NCBI GenBank assembly: GCA_022813675.1
Contig: CP063375.1
Span: 2,142,501 to 2,206,500 of the forward strand
Reading direction: 5' to 3'
DNA length: 64,000 nucleotides
Origin: Deferribacteraceae bacterium V6Fe1
GTDB lineage: Bacteria > Chrysiogenota > Deferribacteres > Deferribacterales > Deferrivibrionaceae
Made by a program: the position numbers and the translations under genes. Position 1 is the first letter of the stretch. Every line of letters starts with the position of its first letter. Below, piece by piece: positions 16,734 through 26,183 of the stretch. The notes beneath the pieces were generated by a model. That model saw nothing but the letters and a program-made list of their open reading frames with translations. It did not search any database and had not been told where the DNA came from.

Positions 16734-18087
16734 AATAATTAACCGGTATCCTTATCCCAAAAGTTGTATTTTTATTGTTTGATTCAAAGTATATTTCACC
16801 CTTTAAAGCCTCTGCCAACTCTTTACAAACGGATAATCCGAGGCCGGTACCTTTGCCGGTTTTTTTGGTGGAAAAAAACGGATTAAATATTTTATCAATA
16901 ACCTCTTTCGGCACACCTTTCCCATTGTCTGTTACCGAGATATCCACGATTGGCTTCTTGATTATAGATTTTACTTCAATTTGACCATTATCAGCTCCAA
17001 TACTATCAGCTGAATTTTTTATAAAATTAAAAAGTATCTGCTCTATAAATCCCCTATCAGAAACGATGTCATAATCTGATGTAGAATAAGTAATTTTAAT
17101 ATTGTCAGAAATTGTAAAAGATATATCCTGAATCAAATTCTCTATCAGCACTTTCAAGTTAAACTCTTCTATATTTGGGTCAGGTTTTTTTGAGGCATAA
17201 AGATAATTTTTGATTATAGTCTTCATTTTAGATGTCTGTCTTACAATACTTTCTGCCCTTTCTTTTACAAACTCATCTTCATACATTTCAAGCAATAAAT
17301 CAGCGTTGCCCAAAATAACGTGAATAGGCGTGCCAAGCTCGTGAGCCATTTTAGATGCAAATTGACCAAGTAGTGAAATTTTTTCAAGCTGATTAACTTT
17401 TTCATTAAGAGCAATTTCACGTTCTTCAATTTTTTTCACGACCAAATACAGCATAAAAATATATGCTATAAAACCTAAAAGAGTAAATATGGAAGCCCTC
17501 ACTCTGACATGATTAATATTATGTATTACATTGGTAGCATTTTTATAAACTTCCATTACCCCTTTTATTTCGCCGGAAAAGACAACTGGTATATAAATTT
17601 CTTGTACATATTCAACATTTTTTATATTCATGAGATAATGAGCGCTTTCAACTTTGTCTATATGTTTAATCTCATAAAAATTTTCCCCTTTTAAAGCTAT
17701 CTTCAGCCCTTCACTTTCATTATTCAAGCTTAATAACTGCTTTGAATTTTTTACAGCTAATCGCTTACCTTTATTATCATAAACTACAATATCAATTAAT
17801 TCCGGTTCAAAATCAAGACTGTTAAAAAGTGTAGAAAAGTCAATATACTCATTCCATAAATTTCTATATACATAAAGACTTGTCTTACTCATTAATATAT
17901 TTCTAAACTTTGCATCAAAAGATTCCTGATCACTTTTAATAATAAAATTTTTAAAATCTTGATAAATCATAATATTCATAAGAATCAGCAATCCGAAAAC
18001 AATAGTTACAGTAGTAATAAGAAATTTCTGTGTCAAAGATATCCTGTCAAAGAAATACGCTAACCTGCCAATTATACTTTTAATCAA
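16723..18087 (-). CDS. Membrane sensor histidine kinase
   Basis: Kinase with two membrane helices flanking a periplasmic sensor of about 155 residues, a HisKA box (FASKMAHELGTPIHVILGN, phospho-His) and a HATPase domain (N box NFIKNSADS, DNGKGVP, GTGLGLS). It pairs with the NtrC-type regulator, whose start it overlaps. The frame runs to an ATG at 18114, inside the NHL gene, but a TTG at 18087 sits right after that gene's stop codon with AGGTGG just before it, so I prefer the TTG. The periplasmic domain is positioned to read the state of the cytochrome system. Confidence 0.87.
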   Translation of the reverse strand: MIKSIIGRLAYFFDRISLTQKFLITTVTIVFGLLILMNIMIYQDFKNFIIKSDQESFDAKFRNILMSKTSLYVYRNLWNEYIDFSTLFNSLDFEPELIDIVVYDNKGKRLAVKNSKQLLSLNNESEGLKIALKGENFYEIKHIDKVESAHYLMNIKNVEYVQEIYIPVVFSGEIKGVMEVYKNATNVIHNINHVRVRASIFTLLGFIAYIFMLYLVVKKIEEREIALNEKVNQLEKISLLGQFASKMAHELGTPIHVILGNADLLLEMYEDEFVKERAESIVRQTSKMKTIIKNYLYASKKPDPNIEEFNLKVLIENLIQDISFTISDNIKITYSTSDYDIVSDRGFIEQILFNFIKNSADSIGADNGQIEVKSIIKKPIVDISVTDNGKGVPKEVIDKIFNPFFSTKKTGKGTGLGLSVCKELAEALKGEIYFESNNKNTTFGIRIPVNYYEA

Positions 18088-18088
18088 T

Positions 18089-19180
18089 CTACCACCTAAG
18101 CATAGGCTCTTCAACCGTCATATTTTTTCGAGCTTTCTTGTATATATCACTCAAATATTGAAAAACAACCAATCTTCTATTCGGTGCATCAAGCACATAT
18201 ATCCTATCCTTTGAATCAATAATTATATCTTTGGGATTGTTAAATCCCCCCAAATATACAGACGGCTTCTGATCGCCCATATAGTATAAAAATGTTCCAT
18301 CCTGACCATATATTTTAAACCCATTTGAAGCGATGTCAACTATATATATGTGCCCTTCAGAGTCAAAAGCGATTCCGTTAGGAAAATTTAGCGCCCACAA
18401 ATTATCCCCCGGCTCGAGTAAATCTTTTATAAGATTACCATCTTTATCATAAATAAAAACCTTACCGACAAATTTTGAAACAGCAAAAATTCTCCCGGTG
18501 CCATTTTCAACAGCCAAAGCAACAGGTGCAGGAACTTTTTCAATACTCTTTACAAACTTGCCATCGAGAGTCAGTATGTCGATTTTACCAAACAGCTGAT
18601 CTGACACATATATTTTGCCATCATAAACATAAAGGTCTGTAATATCTTTATAAAGTCCCGTAGAATCAAAACTTCCGCCACTTTCAAATTTCTTAAGATC
18701 TTCATCTTTAACTTTCTTACCATATGACCATAAGACCTTTTTATCTTCATTTATTTCCATTATACTTCCTGAAGCTCTGTTAGCAATAAAGATTCTTCCA
18801 TCGGGAGTAACATCAATGGCACATGGCATTATACTGCCAAAATTCAAATCTCTAATCTCCTGTTTTACAAAGTCAATAATCTGTATCTTAAAGGCAATCG
18901 GAGAAGCAATGTAAACTTTACCTTTCCCGTCAGTAGCCATTCTGATTGACCTGTTTTCTATCCACTTAACATTAACATCACCAACTAATTCTTTTAAGAT
19001 TGCACTCTTCCCGCTCTCCTTTTTTGGGAATTCATTAGAATTGGTAATAACTCTCAAAGCCTGTATCTTTGGATTTGCTGACTCTTTTGGCCATACATAC
19101 TCATCCAATACAAATTTCGGAGGTTTAGAAGCACAACCAAATATAACAAATACAATAAAAATAAAAAATAATTTCCTCAT
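18089..19180 (-). CDS. NHL-repeat beta-propeller lipoprotein
   Basis: A 363-residue lipoprotein (lipobox IFGC near residue 16) with successive NHL blades, such as IAFDSEGHIYIVDIASNGFKI and PKDIIIDSKDRIYVLDAP. The N-terminal ASKPPKFVLDEYVWP stretch resembles that of the other lipid-anchored NHL protein at 8851-9825, so the two are paralogues. The ATG at 19180 has AGGAG seven bases upstream and overlaps the end of the octaheme gene. Likely an outer-membrane or periplasmic scaffold for the cytochromes; no enzymatic residues can be assigned. Confidence 0.82.
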   Translation of the reverse strand: MRKLFFIFIVFVIFGCASKPPKFVLDEYVWPKESANPKIQALRVITNSNEFPKKESGKSAILKELVGDVNVKWIENRSIRMATDGKGKVYIASPIAFKIQIIDFVKQEIRDLNFGSIMPCAIDVTPDGRIFIANRASGSIMEINEDKKVLWSYGKKVKDEDLKKFESGGSFDSTGLYKDITDLYVYDGKIYVSDQLFGKIDILTLDGKFVKSIEKVPAPVALAVENGTGRIFAVSKFVGKVFIYDKDGNLIKDLLEPGDNLWALNFPNGIAFDSEGHIYIVDIASNGFKIYGQDGTFLYYMGDQKPSVYLGGFNNPKDIIIDSKDRIYVLDAPNRRLVVFQYLSDIYKKARKNMTVEEPMLRW

Positions 19181-19190
19181 ATCCCAACTC

Positions 19191-20126
19191 CTACAATTTA
19201 TCATTATGACATTTTAAACACAATTCCATAAAATCCGTTACATCCTGTTGAAATAACTGTTTGGATTTACCGTAGTGAGGGTTGTGACACGACACACATG
19301 ATAATTCTTCCCCCGTGCTTCGAATGATTTTATCGGAAGTAGGGTGCGCATTGGAATTAAAATTAGCAAGTACATGAACACCTGACTTTTTATCGGTATG
19401 ACAGTTATTACATATCCCATTAATTTTATCATTTAAAAGAAATTTCAACTCTGATCCGTGAGGGTCATGGCAAATGTTACAATAGCCGGCTACTGTCGGA
19501 CCGTGGGCAAACTTGGCCTCAAACATTGCCGACTGAAATTCCTGATGGCACTGCAAACACTTTGTAGAAACAGGTTGCGTAGGGGTAAAATAGTTATTTT
19601 TATCGTGGCACTGAAAGCATTGTATTGCAGCAACAGGGCCGTGTACAAACTTTGTCTTAGTTTTTTCTTTATGGCATTTCATACAATCGGCCGACTTCTC
19701 AAAGCTATGACAACTCACACATAAAGTTTTATTTTCATCCATATGGAAAAATGTTTTCTTTTTTACTTTATCCCTATATGCGACTGTAGAAGTTTTGAAA
19801 AATATTTTCAAATTTTGCTGTGAACCTTTGTAGTCAACAAGTATGTCATTCTCATCTTTATCTAAAGTTACACTTTTCATAAAAACGTATTTTTCTCCAT
19901 CTTTGGAAGCCAATTTTCTAAAGTTACCAATCTCTTCTACCTTATTATTAGTCTTAATAGTAAACTCTTCAGATTTTTTTACATATCCTACTATATGAAT
20001 GGTCTTATTAAATACAACGGTATTATTTGTAGGATATACAATAGTTAAATCTGCGGAATAAGCCTTTGTAAAAACAAAAAACAGCAATAAACTAATCAAA
20101 TATATTTTTTTCACACGCTTTCTCAT
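19191..20126 (-). CDS. Octaheme cytochrome with N-terminal Ig-like domain
   Basis: An exported 311-residue cytochrome. After the signal peptide (to about 24) comes a beta-rich domain of some 90 residues (DLTIVYPTNNTVVFNKTI...) that looks Ig- or cadherin-like, then eight CXXCH motifs. Two of its repeats (FVHGPVAAIQCFQCH and FAHGPTVAGYCNICHDPHG) are the same unit that is iterated in the 15-heme protein encoded two genes upstream, so the two share ancestry. No lipobox. Its frame overlaps the thioredoxin-like gene by 35 bases. A periplasmic or surface docking role is inferred from the domain mix. Confidence 0.85.
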   Translation of the reverse strand: MRKRVKKIYLISLLLFFVFTKAYSADLTIVYPTNNTVVFNKTIHIVGYVKKSEEFTIKTNNKVEEIGNFRKLASKDGEKYVFMKSVTLDKDENDILVDYKGSQQNLKIFFKTSTVAYRDKVKKKTFFHMDENKTLCVSCHSFEKSADCMKCHKEKTKTKFVHGPVAAIQCFQCHDKNNYFTPTQPVSTKCLQCHQEFQSAMFEAKFAHGPTVAGYCNICHDPHGSELKFLLNDKINGICNNCHTDKKSGVHVLANFNSNAHPTSDKIIRSTGEELSCVSCHNPHYGKSKQLFQQDVTDFMELCLKCHNDKL

Positions 20127-21030
20127 AATATTCGCTGGCTTTTTCGTAATTTCCTAATTTTGCATAATTTTTTGCTAATAAGTAGTATAACTTACCCTTG
20201 CTTGGAAATATATTTTCAATGCTATGCAAAATATCAAGCGATTCTTTATACCTTCCATTTAGATACTCTACATAGGCAATATAAAACTTCGCATTCATAT
20301 TATATGCGATAGTGTTCAATATTTTGGTTGCATCGTCATACTTTCCAAGCATTATATATACTTCACTCAATTTAAGTTTTTCAAGCTGATTTAATCCATC
20401 AACCTCAATCTCTGCCAATCTTTTTTCCGCATCATCTTTTTGACCGTCCTCGATTAATCTTTTAACAAAATTAATCTTTGGTAATTCGCTTCTCTTTGTA
20501 ACAACCTTGTTATTACTTTGAAATTGTTCATATTCCTCTTTAGTAATTTTACCCCGCAAATAGTCAATATATCGGCCTACTTTCGCCACATATTGACCTT
20601 GATACCCCAAAGCATCAATAATCATATTTTCTTCATTTAAAAATATTGTTACAGGAAGAGTAAAAAGCCCCCAATCAACCAAGATGTCACCTTTAAATTT
20701 AACAAAATATATATTCTTTGTATTTTCAAACTTAATCCCGGCAATCTCGTTAGCATTTTTACCGGAAACTTCAACCGCAAAACAAACAATATCTTTCTCG
20801 TCACATATTTTTAAAAATTTTGTTAAGATGTCAATACTTATCTGTTTATTAGAATCCCACACCAATACCATTTTTTTATCTTTTATGCCGGCTACTTTTT
20901 CAATAGGCTTATCTAAAGATTCAAATTCTGAAAAATCGATTTTATCATTAACCTTCAATTTTTTAATAGGAAAAGCATATGATATATTAGCAATAGCAAA
21001 TAATATTAACAAAAATAATACTCTCATCAT
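20092..21030 (-). CDS. Exported thioredoxin-like protein with TPR repeats, no CXXC
   Basis: A 312-residue protein with signal peptide (to about 20), a TlpA/ResA-like thioredoxin fold (DKKMVLVWDSN, LPVTIFLNEENMIIDALGYQGQ, keeping the cis-Pro loop) and two or three C-terminal TPR units. The redox CXXC of thioredoxins is absent: WDSNKQI stands where WAxxCxxC would be. It therefore cannot act as a disulfide reductase and is more likely a chaperone or assembly scaffold for the flanking cytochromes. The start at 21030 follows AAGGTGA. It lies between the 15-heme and octaheme genes and overlaps the latter. Confidence 0.78.
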   Translation of the reverse strand: MMRVLFLLILFAIANISYAFPIKKLKVNDKIDFSEFESLDKPIEKVAGIKDKKMVLVWDSNKQISIDILTKFLKICDEKDIVCFAVEVSGKNANEIAGIKFENTKNIYFVKFKGDILVDWGLFTLPVTIFLNEENMIIDALGYQGQYVAKVGRYIDYLRGKITKEEYEQFQSNNKVVTKRSELPKINFVKRLIEDGQKDDAEKRLAEIEVDGLNQLEKLKLSEVYIMLGKYDDATKILNTIAYNMNAKFYIAYVEYLNGRYKESLDILHSIENIFPSKGKLYYLLAKNYAKLGNYEKASEYYEKACEKNIFD

Positions 21031-21040
21031 AACAGTCACC

Positions 21041-22357
21041 TTATTCTGTATATTTTACAGGATTGAGACGATCATACTCTTTTGGCTTGTGGCAACCTAC
21101 CACACAGCTACCGCCGGTCTTTGTTTTTGTGAAATTAATAGGCAATTCCCAACCACCACTGCCAAAAGGTACAGATTTTCTTACATGATTTTGCTGATTT
21201 GAAGCATGCACCTCATGACAAGCTTTACAGCTTCTGCCTTTACCTTTAATCATAACGTGAAGATAATGAAGATTCCTATCCCCATTTCTAAAACCAGTAT
21301 ATTTTGTTGTATTTGAATATTTTAACACATCATCATTATGACAATTGAAGCATAACTGATACAATCCATCAACATACTGATTGTAAAACTTTTTAGGAAA
21401 AGCCATTTTTAAAATAAATGGGTTATCAGAGCCATGCACGTTATGGCAAGCTGCACATCCATCCGATGCAACAGGTCCATGAACATACTTAGATTCCTTG
21501 ACTCTTTTTGCAATATCCCCATGACATTCAAAACAAACATTTTTTTCATCGGATTTTAACAACTTACCATATGCAGATGCATGAGGGTTGTGACATTCGG
21601 CACATTCTCCGTCAGCCACAGGTTTATGCTGGAACTTTGCCGTATCAACAAATTTTGACAAATTTTTATTCTCTTTGTGACAACTCATACATAGCTCTTT
21701 TTCAGACTTTGCATTTAAGTGAAACGGTGCATCAGAATTATGAGGATCATGGCATTTTGTGCACCCCTCTTTTACAGGTTTGTGAACAAATTTATTATTA
21801 AAGTCATCTTTTTTATCATTATGACACTTATAACATATTTTATCTTCTGAATCTCTCAATTGGTATTTATAATCGGAGGCATGTGGGTCGTGGCAAGAAG
21901 CACACTCACCCACTGCTACCGGACCATGCAAAAACTTTTTAACTGTCTTATTATTTTCATGGCACTGAAAGCAAGTATCCGATTCTTTTTTCCCGATTAT
22001 AAAATACTTATTGTTTGCTCCATGAGGATTATGGCAAGTAGTACATGAACCATCAGCAACAGGTGCATGAACATATTTACCATCAACTTTATTATCATGA
22101 CACATAATACATACAGGCTGGTCACCTGTCGGTGAAGCAAAATCAATAAAGCTCTTTGGCTTCTCTGAATGCTTCTTATAATTTTCCTCACTTGCAGCAT
22201 GGCATACATTGCACTGACCAGCAGATACCGGACCATGAGTAAACTGATTTTTCATAATATCAGTATGGCAGTTTCCGGTAGTACATGTCACTGCGTATGC
22301 ATTAAAAGTAAGCAACATAAAAACAAATAAATAGCCTAACAACTTCATTGACTTCAT
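21041..22357 (-). CDS. Multiheme cytochrome, up to 15 hemes, HGPV-repeat type
   Basis: An exported 438-residue cytochrome with 13 CXXCH motifs plus an N-terminal CTTGNCH (CX4CH) and a C-terminal CVVGCH (CX3CH). It is built of about six units of the form FxHGPVAxGxCxxCHxPHxS followed by a second CxxCH, for example FLHGPVAVGECASCHDPHAS. This fits the doubled-CXXCH (paired heme) family. GGAGG precedes the ATG, and a sigma-54-like motif lies in the 51-base gap upstream. Probably a periplasm-spanning or extracellular electron carrier; no membrane anchor or lipobox is visible. Confidence 0.9.
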   Translation of the reverse strand: MKSMKLLGYLFVFMLLTFNAYAVTCTTGNCHTDIMKNQFTHGPVSAGQCNVCHAASEENYKKHSEKPKSFIDFASPTGDQPVCIMCHDNKVDGKYVHAPVADGSCTTCHNPHGANNKYFIIGKKESDTCFQCHENNKTVKKFLHGPVAVGECASCHDPHASDYKYQLRDSEDKICYKCHNDKKDDFNNKFVHKPVKEGCTKCHDPHNSDAPFHLNAKSEKELCMSCHKENKNLSKFVDTAKFQHKPVADGECAECHNPHASAYGKLLKSDEKNVCFECHGDIAKRVKESKYVHGPVASDGCAACHNVHGSDNPFILKMAFPKKFYNQYVDGLYQLCFNCHNDDVLKYSNTTKYTGFRNGDRNLHYLHVMIKGKGRSCKACHEVHASNQQNHVRKSVPFGSGGWELPINFTKTKTGGSCVVGCHKPKEYDRLNPVKYTE

Positions 22358-22390
22358 TAAAATCCTCCAGCAATTTTTAAGAACGAATTA

Positions 22391-22406
22391 AGCAATTTAT
22401 ATACCA
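22391..22406 (-). promoter_or_regulatory. Probable sigma-54 promoter
   Basis: On the minus strand TGGTATATAAATTGCT has GG and GC exactly 10 bases apart and TTGC at -12. It differs at only two positions from the motif at 8834-8849. The predicted start (about 22380) leaves a 23-base leader with GGAGG before the 15-heme gene. It lies in one of the few real gaps within this otherwise overlapping gene string. Confidence 0.5.
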
Positions 22407-22408
22407 AA

Positions 22409-25339
22409 TTAATTTCCAATTAGTAACTCCATAAAAGTTTTCTTTCGTTTCTTTTTATCATTATATTTTTCTTTTCTTAACTTATCAGTATGATAGTACT
22501 TGTATCTTAGCATTGTTTCTTCCCCATGACAAGTTGAACAAAAAGTAATAATCCCTTTATACTTCAAAAAACTATTCAAAACATTTCCTTCAGTATTTTC
22601 TGTAACCTTATAATCGTGACTTTCACTCCACTTATGAACATCATGACATGTAGCACAAGTAATATTCCCCGTTAAAGACTTTTCTCCATTCTTCTTAAAA
22701 AGAAATTTATTTGGCAAATCTTTTTCAAGTTTAAACGTCATAGGAATCTCAGGGTGACCATAAATATTAATCGCCTTAGTCTTGGCGATTCCATTTTCGC
22801 TATGGCAACCTAAACATATTTCTTTTACAAAATCTTTATTCGCATCGACATCTTTCTTATAAAAATACTTGTTATTCTCTGGATAATTGTGAACAGTGTG
22901 GCATGCATCGCATACGGAATCTTTATCTTTGAAGATAAGACTCATATTGTGCTCCGAATAAAGCACATCTCTCTCTTTCTGATGACATGAAAGACATAAT
23001 TGATATGGTTTTAGAATATTTGACGGGAATAAATATTTAGTATTGATGTGTGGCTCATGGCACGTTTTACATACTACTTCCCCATTGCGAGTATAAAAAT
23101 CTTTAATTTTTTCATCTTTCATCCCAATATGACTGGTCATTATGGTTTTGTCTCCAAAAATACTTTTGTCACTGTGACAGCTTTCACAATTGTGAATTAA
23201 TTTAGCATTTTTACTTTCTCCTTTTTTGTGTATATCATGGCACAAGTAACAATTTCGCTTTTCAAATTTGCTTGACATATCTTTGAAGTGCGTTGAATTA
23301 TGAGGCGAATCCAAAAAATCCTTCTTATCCTTATGACATTGAAAACAAAACTTATCTTCTTCAAATTTAAGAAATCTGTTTTCTGCCTTCTGCTGATTGT
23401 GCGGGTTATGACATGAAATACAGCTAAGATTTTCCTTAATACCATTCTTTTTGTCAACAATGGTGCCAAACGGATGCAATACTTTAACAATATTGTTTTT
23501 TGCAACACCATTAGTATTATGGCAAACTTCACAATAATCATTATCATTATTATAATCCCACTTAATAGACATCAAATATTTATTGCTAAAGGAATTATGA
23601 ACCACATGACAATTTTCGCATAAACCTTTTTTCTTTTGATCATGGTGTTTTGAATTAAAAATACCATTTTTTTCAATATGGCAACTTATACAAAAATCAT
23701 CCTTATTGCTAAAGTTAATCCTCAAAAACTTTTTATTCTTACCGGGTTGATGAGGGTCATGACATGTGGCACATTGAATTTTTGAATCGTAAAGCTTGAA
23801 GTTATCAGGAATAACATCATGAACAATTTTGTTAACCGGGTGGCTATTTTCCCCGGGTATAAATTGCTTTGCTACCCCATTCTTATTATGACAGTCTACA
23901 CATATATCTTTAATATCTCTTTTCAAAAGATATTTATTCTCAGAATTATGAATATTATGACAGCTGAGACAAGTTATATCATTTAAACTATGTTTAGAAC
24001 CTAAAATATCTTTTTTATTGTCATGACATTTTAAACATATAAAATCATTTTTGACTTCAGCCCTTAAAAAATTCTTTTCTTTACCGTGTGAATCGTGACA
24101 AGTAGCACAATTGATAAATTTGTCATTATTTTCCTTATTCATTTCACTAAAATAATTTATACTTTTTGTAAATAACGGTAAGTCTTGACTGTTTTTAACC
24201 TCAACACTTACCGGATGATTAAATCTATCCTTGAAAATCCTTTTTTCGCCAACAATATCAGCCTCTATATGGCAAGACAAACATGCTTTGCTTAATAAAT
24301 CGGTATCAACATTTGGCAAATCAACTCCCCAACCGTGAGGGCCGTGGCAAGCTGAACATGTTCCATATTTATCAGGTGTCTGACCAAACTTATTTTTAAA
24401 CCCTTTTTTTCTTTTCAAATCATGACTTGTATTTTTTACGGACAATTTATCTTTGTGGCATGCACCACAAAGCTTATCATCATTATTATCAATAATTAAC
24501 AACTCTTTATTAACACCTTTGTGAGTATTATGGCAACTTAAACAAATTATTCTATCGTCCTCAAAATCTCCCCCCAAATCTCTTACTGGCGTAATCATAG
24601 ATTTATTTGCCTTTATATTTACAGGATGGTTTAACACACCTTTTTTATATTGTTTGTTAGAATCCAATTTATCGGTATGGCAAAAAGAGCAAATTTCCGA
24701 ATTTGCAATTTTACCCAACAAAATCTTCTTCTCTTTAGGACCGTGGGGAGTATGGCAACTTTCACATATTATTTTCTCATCATCCCCTAACTTTCCTTTA
24801 TTTTCAACTAATTGCCGTGAAACACTCATTTTACTATTTAGCATGGATTCAGGGTGATTATAATGACCTTTTTTATCCGAGTGACACATTTTACACAACT
24901 GTGAATTAGTATTTTCTACTCTTAAGAAAACACTTCTGCCTATGTCCCCTTTGTTAATATCCTTTGTGCCATGAGCAGTATGGCAAGTCCTACACTGAAT
25001 CTCTCCGTTTTCAAGGGGCAATTCATTAGGAATTTTCATATTTGAAGGTGGTTTTATACCAACTTTATGCATATCATTAGCCCATACACGTAATCTGCTA
25101 TCTGCTACTGAGCCGTCGTGGCAAGAAAAGCACATCCTTTCGTTTGCAACAATTCTATCCTTTTGGTAGTCTACTATTTCAGTCCCTTTTAGCTCGTAAA
25201 TAAATGAATCCATCCACTCATAGTGACAAATCGCACACTCCTTTGCAGATTCTTGACCTGTAAAAGAGTAGCTTGCAGATAAATAAGAAAACAAAAATAA
25301 GCAAATTATTATAGGCAACTTATTTAAATTTATATACAT
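22409..25339 (-). CDS. Giant 28-heme cytochrome c
   Basis: An exported 976-residue cytochrome with 28 CXXCH motifs, spaced almost regularly, many as CxxCHxxH followed 20-35 residues later by CxxCHxxK/N. It belongs to the doubled-CXXCH class; for comparison, the largest Geobacter sulfurreducens cytochrome I know has 27. Signal peptide to about residue 26, no lipobox, and a very Lys-rich C-terminus. The start at 25339 has AAGG six bases upstream and overlaps the NHL gene. Such a protein could bridge the periplasm or reach well beyond the outer membrane; location is inferred. Confidence 0.92.
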   Translation of the reverse strand: MYINLNKLPIIICLFLFSYLSASYSFTGQESAKECAICHYEWMDSFIYELKGTEIVDYQKDRIVANERMCFSCHDGSVADSRLRVWANDMHKVGIKPPSNMKIPNELPLENGEIQCRTCHTAHGTKDINKGDIGRSVFLRVENTNSQLCKMCHSDKKGHYNHPESMLNSKMSVSRQLVENKGKLGDDEKIICESCHTPHGPKEKKILLGKIANSEICSFCHTDKLDSNKQYKKGVLNHPVNIKANKSMITPVRDLGGDFEDDRIICLSCHNTHKGVNKELLIIDNNDDKLCGACHKDKLSVKNTSHDLKRKKGFKNKFGQTPDKYGTCSACHGPHGWGVDLPNVDTDLLSKACLSCHIEADIVGEKRIFKDRFNHPVSVEVKNSQDLPLFTKSINYFSEMNKENNDKFINCATCHDSHGKEKNFLRAEVKNDFICLKCHDNKKDILGSKHSLNDITCLSCHNIHNSENKYLLKRDIKDICVDCHNKNGVAKQFIPGENSHPVNKIVHDVIPDNFKLYDSKIQCATCHDPHQPGKNKKFLRINFSNKDDFCISCHIEKNGIFNSKHHDQKKKGLCENCHVVHNSFSNKYLMSIKWDYNNDNDYCEVCHNTNGVAKNNIVKVLHPFGTIVDKKNGIKENLSCISCHNPHNQQKAENRFLKFEEDKFCFQCHKDKKDFLDSPHNSTHFKDMSSKFEKRNCYLCHDIHKKGESKNAKLIHNCESCHSDKSIFGDKTIMTSHIGMKDEKIKDFYTRNGEVVCKTCHEPHINTKYLFPSNILKPYQLCLSCHQKERDVLYSEHNMSLIFKDKDSVCDACHTVHNYPENNKYFYKKDVDANKDFVKEICLGCHSENGIAKTKAINIYGHPEIPMTFKLEKDLPNKFLFKKNGEKSLTGNITCATCHDVHKWSESHDYKVTENTEGNVLNSFLKYKGIITFCSTCHGEETMLRYKYYHTDKLRKEKYNDKKKRKKTFMELLIGN

Positions 25340-26183
25340 ACACAACCTTTTTAAAATTATCTAATATACACAGAAAGTCATTATAAACCTTTAACTTATA
25401 TGGTGATTTTAACCTTAATATTTTGCCGTTTTCACCTAAAACACCTATAAACTTACCGCTATTTTTATCAAATATCTGAATAACCCCCATAATGCTGTCG
25501 GCAATAAAAAGATTTTGCCCTTGAATTTCAATACCTTTAGGACGATAAAGCTGACCTTTTTTAACCCCCCACTCCCCGATAGTATCTACATATTTTAAGT
25601 TAGTATTAAATTTTTGTACTCTCGTGTTTATTACTTCCGAAACATAAATATCGCCTATCTTATCAATCTTTATATCAAAAGGGTATCTAAACTGATTTTC
25701 ATTAAAACCGAACCCTCCTATTTTTTGCATTAGCGTCAGATTTTTAAGTTTATATTTCAAAACCTTTTGTCCATCGTTATCAACTATAAACATAAAATTC
25801 TCATAAAATGCTATACCGGTCGGATCTTGAGCATCAATTTTTGCTGTTTTTAAATATTTCCAAGTAGAATCAAAAATAACTAAACTATTCTCATTTGCTG
25901 ATAAAACATACCATTTTGAGTCAAAATACTTGAAGCTGATCAAAGAGTGAAAGTTGCCAATATTTTTTTTACCTTTCAAAGCACCATCATACAAATTATA
26001 AAAAAACACATTATTTTTGCTTGACTCCAAAATATATAATATATAATCAACTACCTCTATATCAGTAACAAACTCATCCTTATCAAAATGAATTTCATAT
26101 TGTTTTTCGACATTCACAGTGTTTAAGGCAAAAGCCTTAAACACTGTGAAAAAAATAAGAGCTAAATAGACTAAAAATCTCAT
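25320..26183 (-). CDS. Exported NHL-repeat beta-propeller
   Basis: A 287-residue protein with a cleavable signal peptide (FKAFA near residue 19) but no lipobox, unlike the two other NHL proteins in the island. Blade motifs include FRYPFDIKIDKIGDIYVSEVINTRVQKF (residues about 165-192) and a PKGIEIQGQNLFIADS stretch. It overlaps the 28-heme gene by 20 bases and the triheme gene by 4, so all three are coupled. A soluble periplasmic partner for the giant cytochrome is the simplest reading. Confidence 0.8.
   Translation of the reverse strand: MRFLVYLALIFFTVFKAFALNTVNVEKQYEIHFDKDEFVTDIEVVDYILYILESSKNNVFFYNLYDGALKGKKNIGNFHSLISFKYFDSKWYVLSANENSLVIFDSTWKYLKTAKIDAQDPTGIAFYENFMFIVDNDGQKVLKYKLKNLTLMQKIGGFGFNENQFRYPFDIKIDKIGDIYVSEVINTRVQKFNTNLKYVDTIGEWGVKKGQLYRPKGIEIQGQNLFIADSIMGVIQIFDKNSGKFIGVLGENGKILRLKSPYKLKVYNDFLCILDNFKKVVYVYKFK

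Noticed and set aside
19458..19724. Plus-strand frame opposite the octaheme gene
   Set aside because: Open only because the reverse of Cys/His-rich heme codons lacks stops; composition is artefactual and no ribosome site precedes it. The same holds for 21508-21801 and 24654-24857.
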